DNA from: Lingula anatina
Lineage: Eukaryota; Brachiopoda; Lingulata; Lingulida; Lingulidae
Reading direction: 5' to 3'
Assembly: GCF_001039355.2 (NCBI RefSeq)
Contig: NW_019775593.1
Coordinates: 94,969 to 158,968 of the forward strand
Length of the DNA stretch: 64,000 nucleotides
Part shown: positions 1 to 12,704 of the stretch, piece after piece
Layout of the letters: each line of letters begins with the position of its first letter
Position numbering within the stretch: position 1 is the stretch's first letter
Translations under genes and position numbers: made by a program
Notes under the pieces: generated by a model
Told to the model about the DNA's origin: nothing
Database searches by the model: none
The model's input: the letters and a program-made list of their open reading frames with translations, nothing else

Positions 1-336
1 TCCTCAAATAATTTATGTATAGTTAAGTTTGTTTAAAATGAAATTGTTGATATGTCCTCATCATTCTCTCTTTAACAGTACCATCTGTTTTAGACAATCT
101 TTCAGTATCTAGCATTTTAACAATACAGAGCATCCTAAAATTTTAAAACTCAAACAGAACTGTTTGGTTGGTTGGTCTGAAGATGAATGATATAATAATA
201 CTTCCAAATACCATAAAATTATAAACATGGTTTTAAAATATTACTGAAATTGTGCTACTGCCATCTACATAAACTTTCATGTGTGTTTAATCACACTCAA
301 AACGAAGAGAAAAAGCTTCGAGTTTCCCCTCAGCTG

Positions 337-440
337 TGCAAGGAGGCATGTCATTCAGTTAATCTGACTGCATTCAGCAAGAGTCCCCGCAGAGTTGGAT
401 CAATCTACATAGAACTATAGTTTAATTGGGAACGAGCCTT
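337..440. repeat. Dispersed repeat, copy 1 (second copy at 50,303)
   Basis: About 100 bases align by eye to 50,303-50,401 in the same orientation. Shared blocks include gtcattcagttaatctg, cgcagagttggatca and gggaacg near the right end. The copies differ by scattered substitutions and a small indel. No terminal inverted repeat or coding capacity was seen, so the class is unknown. Confidence 0.75.
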
Positions 441-3400
441 AAAAATGCAGTACTAAAGTGGCATGCAAATCAGAATGAATTTGTACTACTGTGTAACAAA
501 ATCTAACAGAAAACAACCAAAAAAATATATGTGGATTAATTCTGTCTGCTTTTATTGTCTGCCATTGTTTCTGAACTCACTCTTCTCCTGATCCCATGAA
601 ACTTTTCTTGATCTTATACCAAAGGACAAGACGCCAGATGATTACCATTAATTTTTGAGTCAATCTTAACACTTCATAACACCTTAAATAGCCCAACTTA
701 TTGGGTAAAAATTAACATAAGGTGAAATTTTATCAGAAATGGATCGAGTGTGTTAGAGAAGACTCTGGACAACAGAATTGCAAATACTTTTTACTATTTA
801 TTCAGTAACGAGCATGATTGAAACAAATACATTTTTTCCAAATCTCTACAATACATTATAAATAATGAAAATGAATACAAAAAAATTTAATCTTAAATGT
901 TTTAAATCTTGGTGCATTTATTTTATCAGTCTCGTGAGGTAATTTAATTACTTTAAATTACAGAGGGAAAAAAACAAAGGTTACTGCATGGATTTTATAC
1001 AGTTTGCTTTAAAGTTTTTTTTTTTTTTACAAACTCTGTTCTTTGCAATATTAGATGTTTCAAAAACAGAGCATCATGACATATCTGTGTTTGCACATAA
1101 ACGGGCAATTTCAAAATATAGTTGCTTTTTATCATTGCTTCACTTTCTATGCACAAATCAACTTATCAACATTTCTTCTTTTAAAATTCCTATGCAAATT
1201 CAATATCTAAGGAGGAAGATGAAGTCTCTGTTGATGTGATACACACATGCAGCATATTTTATTTTGAGTTCTAACTTCAACTGTAGCACAAAAGGTATTT
1301 TCACCAAAACATTTCCATAAGTCTTCACATATGTAGAACTTCCACGCTTGTGCTGCGTGTTGCTCCACTTGCTGGCGACCACGTCTCTGGTCATAAAATG
1401 AACTCTATATCAGATGGCAAGTTGGAATTCATTTTCGTATAATAATTTTATATTAACATCTCTCATAATGGTGACAAAAAACCTCTGTGAAAACAAAAAG
1501 GATGAAAAGACAAGCTAAAAGACATGAAATAAACTCCATTTGCCTTTCTGCCCAATAATAGGATATTAGCGGCACATCCCACCAGCTGCTTCAGAGTCCA
1601 TCCGGAAGTGAAGAGGAGTCACATTAGTGCAGACCATGGATGTCTTTGACACTTCTCAGCTCTGTAGGACTACCTGAGAGAGGTTGTGCAATTAGCAAAG
1701 GTTTAAGGGACATCAAATTTTAGTTAAGGCTTGGAGTGGTGTAGAATTTAAGTAGACACAACTCAAAGAAATTTGTGTCCAAAGTTTGTGACGTTCCCTA
1801 GTTTGTAAACAAGCAGCATTTGTTCAGTCTACATCTTAGCAACAACAGCTTGCAAGTCTGCCAAACATGAAAATGATTTCATGAGAAAAAGTACCAGTTA
1901 AATTGCCATATGATGACAGTCAGGAATTTTGTCAAAGGTAGTGTGAAAGGAAGTGATTTACTCCCAAGTGATTTATGCATTGAAGGGAGTTGGCTGCAAA
2001 ACAAGAAACATTTGGTTAAAAAAAAAAAAAGAAAGAAAATGAAATAATAACTGCACGTAAAGGTGGAGTGAACTTTTGGTTACCTTCCTCAACATGCAAG
2101 AGCATTTTATATTAGACAAAAAGAGCGCAAATGGCATCACTTTTATTTGTGGTAATGATTCGATCTTCAGAATTGGCAAAAATGACCAAACTTGCAGATA
2201 CTTAATTTTATAACCACAAAAATTATATTTCTATAAAACATTGTGATGCTTTTACTGTATAGAATAGAACGGTTTAGTAACCTGCTTGTCAATTTTGTTG
2301 CTACCACTCAACAGGAATCTAATTTTGAGAAATTATCACTTAAAAATACAGTATTTGTAAAATTCACAATTTTCCGCCCACTGAAAAGATAATTACCATC
2401 TATTCCTTCTTATAAACCCAAATAAAATTCATCTATATGTCTCAGTCAAAAGAAATGTTAGATATTTTCTTTTGGGTTAAACTATACATCAGTCTTAGCA
2501 ATGTGAACTTTAAAAATTGAATCAAGTTATAGCTTTAGCAGCACTAGATTTCACAAAAGGTTTACAAAATATTCAGCCAAAATTAACTGTTGTATTTATC
2601 TAAAAAAGAAATAGTTTTTAAAATCAGTAAAATAATTCTTTACAATACCTGGTCCAAAAACACAAGTCAGCAATACGATTTTTTGTTTCATAATCTGTAA
2701 GCAAGCTTGATCCAAGAAGACCTTAATATTTCATGATGTTTAATGAGATAGTTTGGAGAATACACATCAGTACATCAAAACTACATATATTATTTAAAAA
2801 AACATCCTTTCTATTTCAACACAGAAAGACCATGTTTTGATTTCATTATAAATTTAAGGAGATTTTTTTCACTAAAATGAAATTAATTCCTCATTTTCCA
2901 CCAAAGAAATGAATTTATAATAGGACAGCACACAAAAAATATGCCAGTTGATGGGATACATGTATCGATGGAATCCAAATTGTTCTACACTGTCATCAGT
3001 TTACAACAACTTTGTTTTGATGGACAAGGGTGATAGTAGACACAATCTATCATTCTGCCATTTGGTTCTTCTTTGACTTCTTTGACTTCTTTGACCACTT
3101 GGGGCAGACACACTAGATGCTACATCTGTATATCACATGTTAGCAGTGTCCAGTGGTATAAGTGGTAGTTTTTGGAAGTGATTTCTTGTTTTGGCACAGG
3201 TGGCAGATGCAAAGCAAGTACTTTCCTCATCTGGTGCCTCAGGTGTAGCTTCTCATCACATGTGCTATACTATCTCTACTACTGTTCTTTTTTCATAAAT
3301 ACCAGGTGCAGACCACATTTTGCAAGTTTACATGTTCATCTGCAGTCTCAAATCAATGCTTGTATTTATTCCTTCACTCTCATTCCACCTTTCACTACAG

Positions 3401-6400
3401 GTACTGTGTCCTTTCAACTCATCAGGCAACAGCACAATGGGCCAGCTTTCCACTTCCACCCACCTATCCCCTCTAAAAAAAGGTAATATATATATATATA
3501 TATAAAGTGAATTCCATGTGCAGGAACAGCAGATAGCCCATACTCCAATATGCCACACTAGACTTCTTTTCCAGCATGAAGCCATCTGCAGATGGCTAAT
3601 CAAAGCCAGAACTCAGCCAGAAGGGAAGGTCTCCACTTACTAACACTGACAGGACACCTCAACCATGTCCCTTACCAACCCTCTCAACACCCTAGTTTTA
3701 ATTGCCCAAAACAAAAAAATATGCATTTAGTAACAAGCAGCATGTTATGGTCTTTCTTTTTTTTCATCATATTTCATTAAGAGTCAAGAAAGAATTCAAT
3801 ACAGGCAAGCTGATACCATGGAATGCTAACTGCTGAGGAAATAGTTCTAAGAAGTGGAATTTCTCTGCACAGGAATTCATAATAGAGGCCATCTGAAGTA
3901 CTGCAGAGAACCAGAATAGTGTTGGATAACCCAGGGGATCAAAACCATATTACACTGTTCCCACAAAAAAAAAATCTTCCCACTCATCGGCAAAGAAAAA
4001 TAAAACATGTTCTGAAGAAATGTATCTCCTGTAGCAATTTCAGCCTCTCCTGGTATACTTATTTCGTATGCATGCACTCATTCATGCCTTAACTCCAATG
4101 CAATCTTCCACTTGTACTATAATTCTATGTGCCAGGTTGGCTCAATGTAAACACACAGCAGATATCTATATTTTCCAGCACACCTGAACAGTATGTGTTC
4201 ACATCTGCATAGCAGATGCCTTGAAAGTCTGTATGTATGCACCTGACTGCCTGTAATAGCACATTATATCTGGCTAAATGATGCTAGAATAACACAACTT
4301 GGACAGAAAAGCCCATCCCTAATGAGCAAACAGGACCAGAGACAGGACACAGCACTTTGAGGAGATGGCACTAGCCATGTATGAAATAACCACATAGCTG
4401 AAGCTTCCATGCTGGCACTGCTAGTCTAGGGGCAGGTCAAACTGTTAGACCAGGCAGCACAGGTGTTATCTGCTGTGGCTGTTCCTGTCTGTTTGACACA
4501 ACCCAGCCTCGGCCATATTGAACATGTTGGAAATCTGTGCACCAACACCAGCAGTCACAGGTTGTGTGTAGTCTATTTGCTATTGCCTGTGCCTGTTGCT
4601 GCTTGCAGTCAATCTAGCTATCACCAGTTGCATCTGTTCAGAACCCACGTTAAAAGTGCTGATAGTGTGTGCAAGTGAGAGTGTTTATAAGTTGGCCGCA
4701 AGTGTGATCTAGAGTCTATTCAATATTTCATATGTGAACATATGCCTGCTGCTGCTGCAGCCAGTGTATAAGAATGAACAGTGCAGGTGTGCACCAGGCT
4801 TGCTCTACTCAGATTGATTTTTATTAATCACATCTTGAAATCCAATTCCCAGCCTCTTGCTCCTTACTGGAGCAGCTTTGGCAAATATGGCACACAGAGT
4901 TGACTAGCCCAGCAGCACTCTGGGCACCAAATGGAACCCATTATAAAGCTGTCAGAATGCACATACACATACTGCACAAGGAGAAACCACAATTTGTTTT
5001 CACATCTGGCCTAGTGGGTTCAGTTCCCAAGCCTGTGTTGACTTAGCATGACATCCCAACTTTACAGTAGACATGACCCACTTTCAACAACTTCTACTAC
5101 GGATGCCATTCAATCATTTACTGCAGTGACTTCTTTCCCCTCAAACTTCAACTTGATAACACTCTAATACATGTATCTGACCTAACTTTACATAACTGAT
5201 CAATGAGCCTGGTGTAGAAGGTTGCTTTTTCTTTTGCAAGACAAAAAGACAAAATTGCAGTCAACCATTCCAGTCCCTTTTGGCCAAGAAAATTATGAGG
5301 TTCTCGTAAATGCCGATTAATTTTTAATCGGTAAAGGTAATTACTAGATTCTGGTTTCCTGGATATCATTAACAACCTGGGCTAGTCAAATACACACAAA
5401 ACCACTAGGTTGTTCTGTATCGGTTAAATAATGTTTCCATCAATTTTCAATTTAGAATCTTCAGACAAAGGGCAGCTAGTTATTGTAATGACACACAAAG
5501 GAAAGGCAGAAATGGTTCTATTGATTTACTATCCAATTTAGGAAAACCAAAATGCCATCTTCAATACAATATACTATCAGCCTGAATGAAGTGTTATCTT
5601 CACTATCTTTTCAATGCAATTTGCATAGACTCCTGCAAAAGAGATGTCTGGAATTCAATAAAGGGAGTTTGAGGCCATTAAGATCATTGGGCAGCACATT
5701 TAATGCATTTTCTAATCATATTAATCTAGTTAGGGATCTAATTTGCTGTATTCCACAAAGGTTTATTATACAATCTTCCTCAATTGCTCTGGAGGGATCT
5801 CTTAAACCTCTTTTTGGAGATGCCTGAAGAATAAACTAAGTTGCTTTGCCAGGCAGAAATTACCTGCCATCTTGTGTTAAAGAGGGTAAGCACATTATTG
5901 GAATCCCCGACTTTCAGGGGGTTTACTTCAACTCTTTTCACTGAAACATGCAAGGGATAAGGACATCTTTTATCCTTCGCTGCATTCTCTGTAATGAACT
6001 GGAATGAGGAATTTTCCACGTGAGCTCATCCCAATGTACTACAGCTGTTAAAGAATACTGCAAATGGAAAAGACGCCAATACTAAACAGACAAGCTCTAC
6101 CTCGTGTCTCATTCACAACTTGAAAAGAAAGACTTTGCCAAGAAATTGTATTTAATATATAGGTGCCACCGCAAATTGCATTTTAACCATTTCCTGTTTT
6201 CTGTGTCCTTTAACACATAAAATACAGGCCCTGAAATACCACCAGTAATTTTCATGGGGTAGAAGTTATGAGTGTTATCTGTTGCTTCTTATCATCATCT
6301 CATACTACTTTTAGGAAGTTATCACTTCCTAACTGTGATGTAGCAAACTGTTCAAACTCACTGCCTCTCAACCTCTCTCTCTCAAGTAATTCCCCTTTCT

Positions 6401-7079
6401 CTCAATGATCTGTTATAATTAGATGCTCCTAACCATCTCATTAGTTCAAGTAGATAAGCATTCTTGGAATCTAGATCCTTTGCCAAAATTTCAAAAAGAC
6501 CATATTACTATGCATATTGAACCGTGAAAGACATGCACAGATCACAAAATATTTCTAAGACTAACAAGACTCTCTTTTTTCCCCCAAAGGTAAGAATGCA
6601 CAGGAAATTCATAAGGGTTTTTCTTGAGATGCCCAAAGACTCTTATTACTTTATTAATATACTGTTATCCAAAAGTGCAACTGGATAAATTATAATTTGT
6701 TAGTAATTTCAATAAATGGCCTTAAAATCAATTTATCACGTTCATTAAAAACCTCAACATTTAATAACGCTGTTAAATGTTAAACCAGTGCCAGAAATTT
6801 ACAGCTCAGATGAAATAAGATCTTGCTTCAAAGAAACCATTCTTTCTTTTTCATTTTCATTGTGTTTCCACAAATCTCTAGGGCAACAGACACAGAGCAA
6901 TCAGCTATGTTCAGGACACAAAAAACAGCAGAACTAATCTTCTGAGGTCTCAAGGAGTTCTGTAAGTTCCTGTACCTCTTCTCTCTCCTCGGGGAGTCAT
7001 CTCTCCCTGGGCTTTCATTTTCTTCCTTAATCATATTGATCTCAGTCCATTTATCTAGGTGCAATTTTATGTGCGAGTG

Positions 7080-7460
7080 CCCTTTTCTTGCCTAAAAATA
7101 AACTTCAAATACCACTGGAAATGAAATATAATTAGCGCTATCCTAATTGGATTACCAGTGACAGACATGATAATAACTCCTATCTTTTTAACCTACAACA
7201 TACACAAGTTTTCAATTACCTAACAGCCTAAATAAAATAATGCTGTAATTGAAGGTTGATGGATTATGGAAGTACATTAATCAAAATGAGAATTTATTTT
7301 TAATGACATACCATAAATTGGAGCCTAATAAAGAGGGACTGGAGAGCTGTTCATGTTGACAATGCTGGACTGACAACTTCCAATCATATCATTAAGTTTA
7401 TCAGACAACTTTCAGTAAACTACAATCACACTGCTTTCTGGTGACACTTGTAAATTTGAC
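7080..7460. promoter_or_regulatory. Possible conserved non-coding or enhancer-like block
   Basis: This non-repetitive intronic stretch is dense in homeodomain-type TAAT cores, for example ataattagcgc, cctaattggattacc, gtacattaatcaa and tttttaatgacata. No coding frame is open through it. E-protein genes in other animals carry regulatory elements in their large early introns, which makes an enhancer plausible. The call rests on composition and position only. Confidence 0.2.
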
Positions 7461-9721
7461 ACGTTTACATGCAAACATGAACAGGTATTGATTTGTTGAT
7501 GTAGAGTCTACTATTTCAACCTTCAAAGACAACTGATCTGCTTGGGTAGCCCAGAAAAATGCCATGCTGTATATTCCTAGATTTTAAAACCCTTTCAATT
7601 CTTTGCTATTTCTTGAATGAACCAGCTTTATTGATTACAATTAAGATTGTTGATCTAAGATCTCAGCCAACAACAAGATAGTTGCCTGGGTATGGGAACT
7701 CTAACATATGCCCATACTAACCTGGTTCAGTTGCCCAGGAGATAATGTAAATCTTTAACTAATCTAGCTAGACACTGCCCCTGAAAACTAGCAATCACTT
7801 CCCTAACTCCAAGAAACTTTGCCAGTGAAAGATTATCAGAATTATTAATCAAGAAAATAATCCTAGGCTCTAGGGTTTTCTCTTCCACAATAAATCTTAA
7901 TCCTAAGGCTTTTGCTGTGTCATGGACTGTTTATAACAAAGCTTTAAAGCAGGACAAAATTATCCTCTAGAAAGTACAACATAGAGAAAATTGGCAGTCT
8001 AAAGAATATAATAGGTGGTGAACGGAAAGAAGACCAGCTCAGTAAAAGGTCAGCGAGAATCGCATTCTAGAAATTTCACATCACCAGAGTTTTAAAAACA
8101 TCCCAAAATAGATTATGGTGAATAACTACTATTGTGACCAATATATACAACCTGGGTGAGGGAGAGGGAGGGGGGGAGGAGAGAGAAAGAGAGAGCAAGA
8201 CAGAGAACAAAGTCTTGCCTAAAGCTGTTCTCTATCTGCCCCATTCAGAACATTCCTGACGTGAGTATGAATATCCATTGAGGCGTTATCAAGCCAGAGT
8301 TTATCAACGTCAGTAGCAAATACAGGGATTAGTGCTACTGCTTCATTCAATGCACCATGCTAACCACCCAATTAATTCTGTCACATATATCCACCTATTT
8401 CATGTTATCATATCTCAGTATCGGCCAACAACCCCTATATTGAAATTAATCAACACATTTTAATTCTGTGCTCACTGTGACCAGATCTCCTTTGAAATAT
8501 TTCTTTTCTCTGCTACCCAGAATCCCAAGATACTTGTCGATAAAAGAGTCATTTAATAATATTTCCCATGAAAATTATAAGGGTTAAGTTATAACCTAAA
8601 AGCGGTCAATCAAACATTTGTCAGGTGTAACATTTTCAGCAAAGTAAACAGTGCACCACAATTTACAAAGTGGCTGACAAAAATTGTCTACTGTTAGTTA
8701 AATTAAATATCAAGCCACACTTTTGAGACACATCAAGAAAAATCAATTGAAGTAGTTTGAAATAACAGTGGCAAATAGAATCTAATGCACTTCAATTTCC
8801 CTTTCTCATTTATCCTTATTACAGTTCTGCAAGACATGATGGGCTCATCAACACCCCTCTAACAAAGCATCTGAAACTTCCATCCTAGTTAATGTGTAAA
8901 TGTTAATGTGTGAAAAGCTTTCCTAAATGGCAGATTTAGCTTGTTTCAGATAAAACTATAAGAGAAAAAATGCCATTCATGTTCTTAATGACTGACAAAT
9001 TGGCATTATTGTGTATTATGGCTCTTTTGAAGTAATGAATTTTTTGCACAGAACTCCATCAAAGACATAATGTAAACACAGAAACAATTTCCTAGCTTAG
9101 TTTTTTATGGGTAATATTTTCAATAACTACATATTTATTATTCTTGAACAGTGAAAAATGTTCTTCTGTTTTAAAGTTCAAAAGCAACCTTGTGTGCTAT
9201 ACATTCTATTCAAACTATAAAGCTTCAAGCATCTGGAACAAAATGAATATCATCTTTAATTTAATAACTACTGTAACAAATCTAGACAACCAAAATAGCA
9301 AGTTCACTCATAAGAACTATGCGTTTGGTTAGAACTCATAACACGATGAGGACAAATATTTGATAAAGCTTTGAACAAAAAAAAAAAAAAAAACCTTTGG
9401 AAGACAATAAATTTGTGGTATAATCTAATGCAGTGTAAAGGACAACATAAATTGTTCCAAAATTCATATAACCAAAAACAGGACCAGAAGACTTGGTATA
9501 CTCTATGAACCCCGTGTGTAAATCTTTACTTTTTCAAACCCACTGGGATGACACCATGATTAAGAATTACAAGACTCGATTTTGAGAAAGCAGTATGGGT
9601 GGTGTTCAAAACTATCAAAAAAAAAACAAGCAAATAACAATGGTTATGTGTAATGGTGTTAGAGAAGGGATAGACCTTATCATCATTTGTCCTGAAGAAA
9701 TAAAAACAATGAAAAACTAAC

Positions 9722-12671
9722 CTTTATAACCTGGTGGGTAAATATTGCCACTTTCCATTCCCCCCTGGCCTGGGGTCTTCATTGCATTTGGCCCAACTGG
9801 TGGAGAAAACATCTGTAATTTTCAAAAGTTAGAGATAAATTTTTTTTTCAGTTTTACCTGCATGTAGAATTTAAGAAATATTTAAAATTACGACATACCT
9901 CAACAACAGTATCACATCATCAAAATAAGCAGTAAACTTACAATTCTACACTACTTGACGACACAAAGTGTGTGCTGGCTTAATTACACCAGGGATATGA
10001 CTCAATCCTATTCTTTTCAAGCATTACTTCTTTACACCCAGTGCACAATAAAGGGAATCCAATTCCAAATGAAGCTGTTAAATTGAACCAGTGCAGTCAA
10101 TGAAGTCAACTATAGTTTGAAAGTTCATTTAGCCACAAGTTTATCAATTGCATTGATTAGTTTCTTTGATTTTGTCACCCTGGACAAACAACAGGACAAT
10201 GTCAACAGCCAGCAATCAATGGACCATGTCAAGCTCTTTCTAGCATGACAAGCAATAAAGGGCAAGCATATTTAATAGATGCTATGACCACTTCACTTGG
10301 TCACACCCTAACATCTTGCCATAATTACCACTCAACTGAGGGGGGGGGGGGATAACAACTACAAAACTTTAACTGAGTTATATTGAACCAGACTAGGCAG
10401 GTAAAACGGCAATGTATCTTTCTTCCTTTATTGAACTTTGTAGTACTCCTCTATCAACTTACCCAAATATTGACCCAAGTCTGTTTCAATACTTGTACAT
10501 AACAATTAGTAGTAACATTCCCAATATAAAGGGCTATAAAATCTATCCAGAAACTTCATCTTCATACACTGGTAATAACCCCCACTTTACATGAGCTGTG
10601 TCAATTTCACTTCCACCAGAAACAATTTCAAAATGGCAGATTTCCTGAAGTGTTTCCCTTTTCCTGCAGTTAAACTGTTATCCCCATCTGATATGCAATA
10701 TTCATCAATACAAAGCATAATTATGGATTCACTTTTCATTCATTAGCCTGATAAATATTTGCACCTTGAATGACAAAGAGGTAAATTATTCCTCCGAGTC
10801 CCAGAAATGATTGGAGTCATTAGGCGACACACAGCCGCTTTAAACTTCTCAGTTGGGCATCAATAAATGGCAACAAAGCCCAGTGGAACATTTTTGAAAG
10901 ATGACAGCCACCCATCTAACATGTTTTTGAAGTAAATTAGCAGAAACTGTTGATGAATTGAGAGAAAACATTTTATGAGATTATCAGAATGCCATTTTCT
11001 CCTCAAGCTGTAACTGGCAGATATAACTATCACATACTTCAATATTCAAGGAACTTTTTACTGTTGTTACTTTCATTTCATTTTATTTTTTTTCCTTTGT
11101 ACCTCAAAATAGTCAAACACTAATTACCGTTGTGCGCCAAAGATAATTTTCAATAATTGACTCCACTGTGTGTGCAGTATACTTCCTCTTTGTTTCTTAC
11201 CTCGGTCAACTGTAATCAGAGTACTGTATTTGAGGAAATCATTGAACAAGCAGAAAGGGGACTCCACAACATATGAACAGCTGTGCACCTCAAGGTCTCA
11301 GTCCCCATAGCTTGCTAATGATGAAGAATACAAAAGTGTCCATTATTGAGCAGCTCTAATCTTCACGATGGTTGCATAAGTTTGTCCCCACACACAAGAC
11401 AGTGTTATTCAGGTCTACTCAGTTTACATATTTAGCTGGCACTGATATCCTTTTGCTGCCCTACTGTTTTGTTACGGACTTGCTTAGTGTGTACCTACCA
11501 TGAGATATTTATCAGATATTGTGGTGGATTTTCTTTCAATGCTTTAATAATGATGTATTGGATTCTGGCTGTATGAGCATGAATGACCACAATCTATGCA
11601 ATATCTGAAGGATGTAGTCTTACATAGTGAGAGCTTGTCAAGGTAACCTATGTTACAGCAGTATAAGTAACTAGTCACTGCCTACATGTATGTGCTTATT
11701 GCCAACATCCCAAGCAAATTCCTTTAATTTCTATATCAAACCCTAACCTATCTATCTTTCATGCGGGAGGTAAAAAAGTAATGGAATTCTTCATACATAA
11801 TGAATGCCATTTGGTTGGTTAAAATCCACTTGTGAGGAATGGGTTACCTGGTATCTGCTATCATAGGGTTAGCAATATAATATTCCAGTGTTATCACTTT
11901 AAGCTGAAGAAAAGAAGACAGAACTGGCTTTGGGTCAGGAAAAGTTCCCTTTTGGAATATACTAATCTTCCTGTTTGAAACCAACCTGAACCCTTTCGGG
12001 GGGATGGCTTTCTTATAAATTCAATAAACTGTGACCCTACATAAAATTAAAGCAGCTTTCCTATTTAAGAGGAACTTAATTGTTGACTGCAGAAGTGTAA
12101 CATTACAAAAGATGGATGAAGGGGCACCATGCCTTGTGACAATGTAGCTGCTGCAGTCCCAGTTAATTGGTTATTGTGAGAAGACAGGGTCACAGCCCCT
12201 GGAGTGAACAGACACCTCCCAGATCTTGAAGAATCTCTCCCACTGATTCAATTCATGTCATTTTCTCCTTTTAAAAGCATGAAAATATCCAAAAATAACG
12301 CGATGGATTTCTGTACAACTAGAAAACTTTTCTTTCATGGTTTGGTTATAAAAAAAAGGGTTGTTTGATGTGTTGTTTTTAGTATAACATAGTGAAAATA
12401 TGGGGAAAAACGGAAGGTTCATGTCTGTCAAGTAGAAATACAAAGCACAAAAACTATTCCGTTTCTGGTGTCCATTAAATCAAGCAGTGCAAAACAACAA
12501 TTTGCTTTGGGCAAAATTGTTCATAAAGGGGTTGTATGTGTGCTGGAAACCTTGCCCCAGGTCTCTGGCACACTGTAGTCAATATTTACATAGAACTGCA
12601 CAAACAGAGAATATATGTGTACATACTGCGCTAAAATCCAGTAGATCACTGAGTTCTTTGTCTGACTGCAT
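9722..12671 (-). CDS. TCF12: E-protein bHLH transcription factor (TCF3/4/12, daughterless family), N-terminal part
   Basis: Class I bHLH proteins dimerise with tissue-specific bHLH partners in the nucleus to activate E-box genes. Two coding exons are present. Exon 12,627-12,704 holds the start: ATG at 12,671 gives MQSDKELSDLLDFSA and then donor GTATGT, phase 0. A stop three codons upstream in the same frame and a preceding acceptor (CTTCAG) make this ATG the real start. Exon 9,722-9,812 begins with AMFSPPV-type sequence (MFSPPVGPNAMKTPGQGG) and ends YPPGYK in phase 1 before GTTAGT. The string DKELSDLLDFSA-MFSPPV is the AD1 domain of vertebrate TCF4 and TCF12, split at the same place. The rest of the protein, including the bHLH, is off the left edge. 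I cannot say which vertebrate paralogue is closest. Confidence 0.9.
9813..12626 (-). other. Intron between E-protein coding exons 1 and 2
   Basis: 2.8 kb separate the DFSA exon (donor GTATGT at 12,626) from the MFSPPV exon (acceptor after 9,812). A ten-base G run lies near 10,341. I see no other gene or repeat of note. Confidence 0.7.
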
Positions 12672-12704
12672 TCTGTGCTACCACTCCACACTTGCACACA
12701 CGAC

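Larger units (their letters stand above)
1..9721 (-). other. Intron of the E-protein gene, runs off the left edge
   Basis: No exon could be supported in this 9.7 kb. It lies downstream of E-protein coding exon 2 on the minus strand, so it is most simply that gene's next intron. Open frames here are short, AT-rich and have no splice context. The stretch holds a dispersed repeat (337-440), a four-fold ttctttgac-type repeat near 3,067-3,096, a short TA run near 3,487, a purine tract near 8,155-8,206 and poly-A near 9,379. A short E-protein exon of about 70 bases could be missed by eye. Confidence 0.6.
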
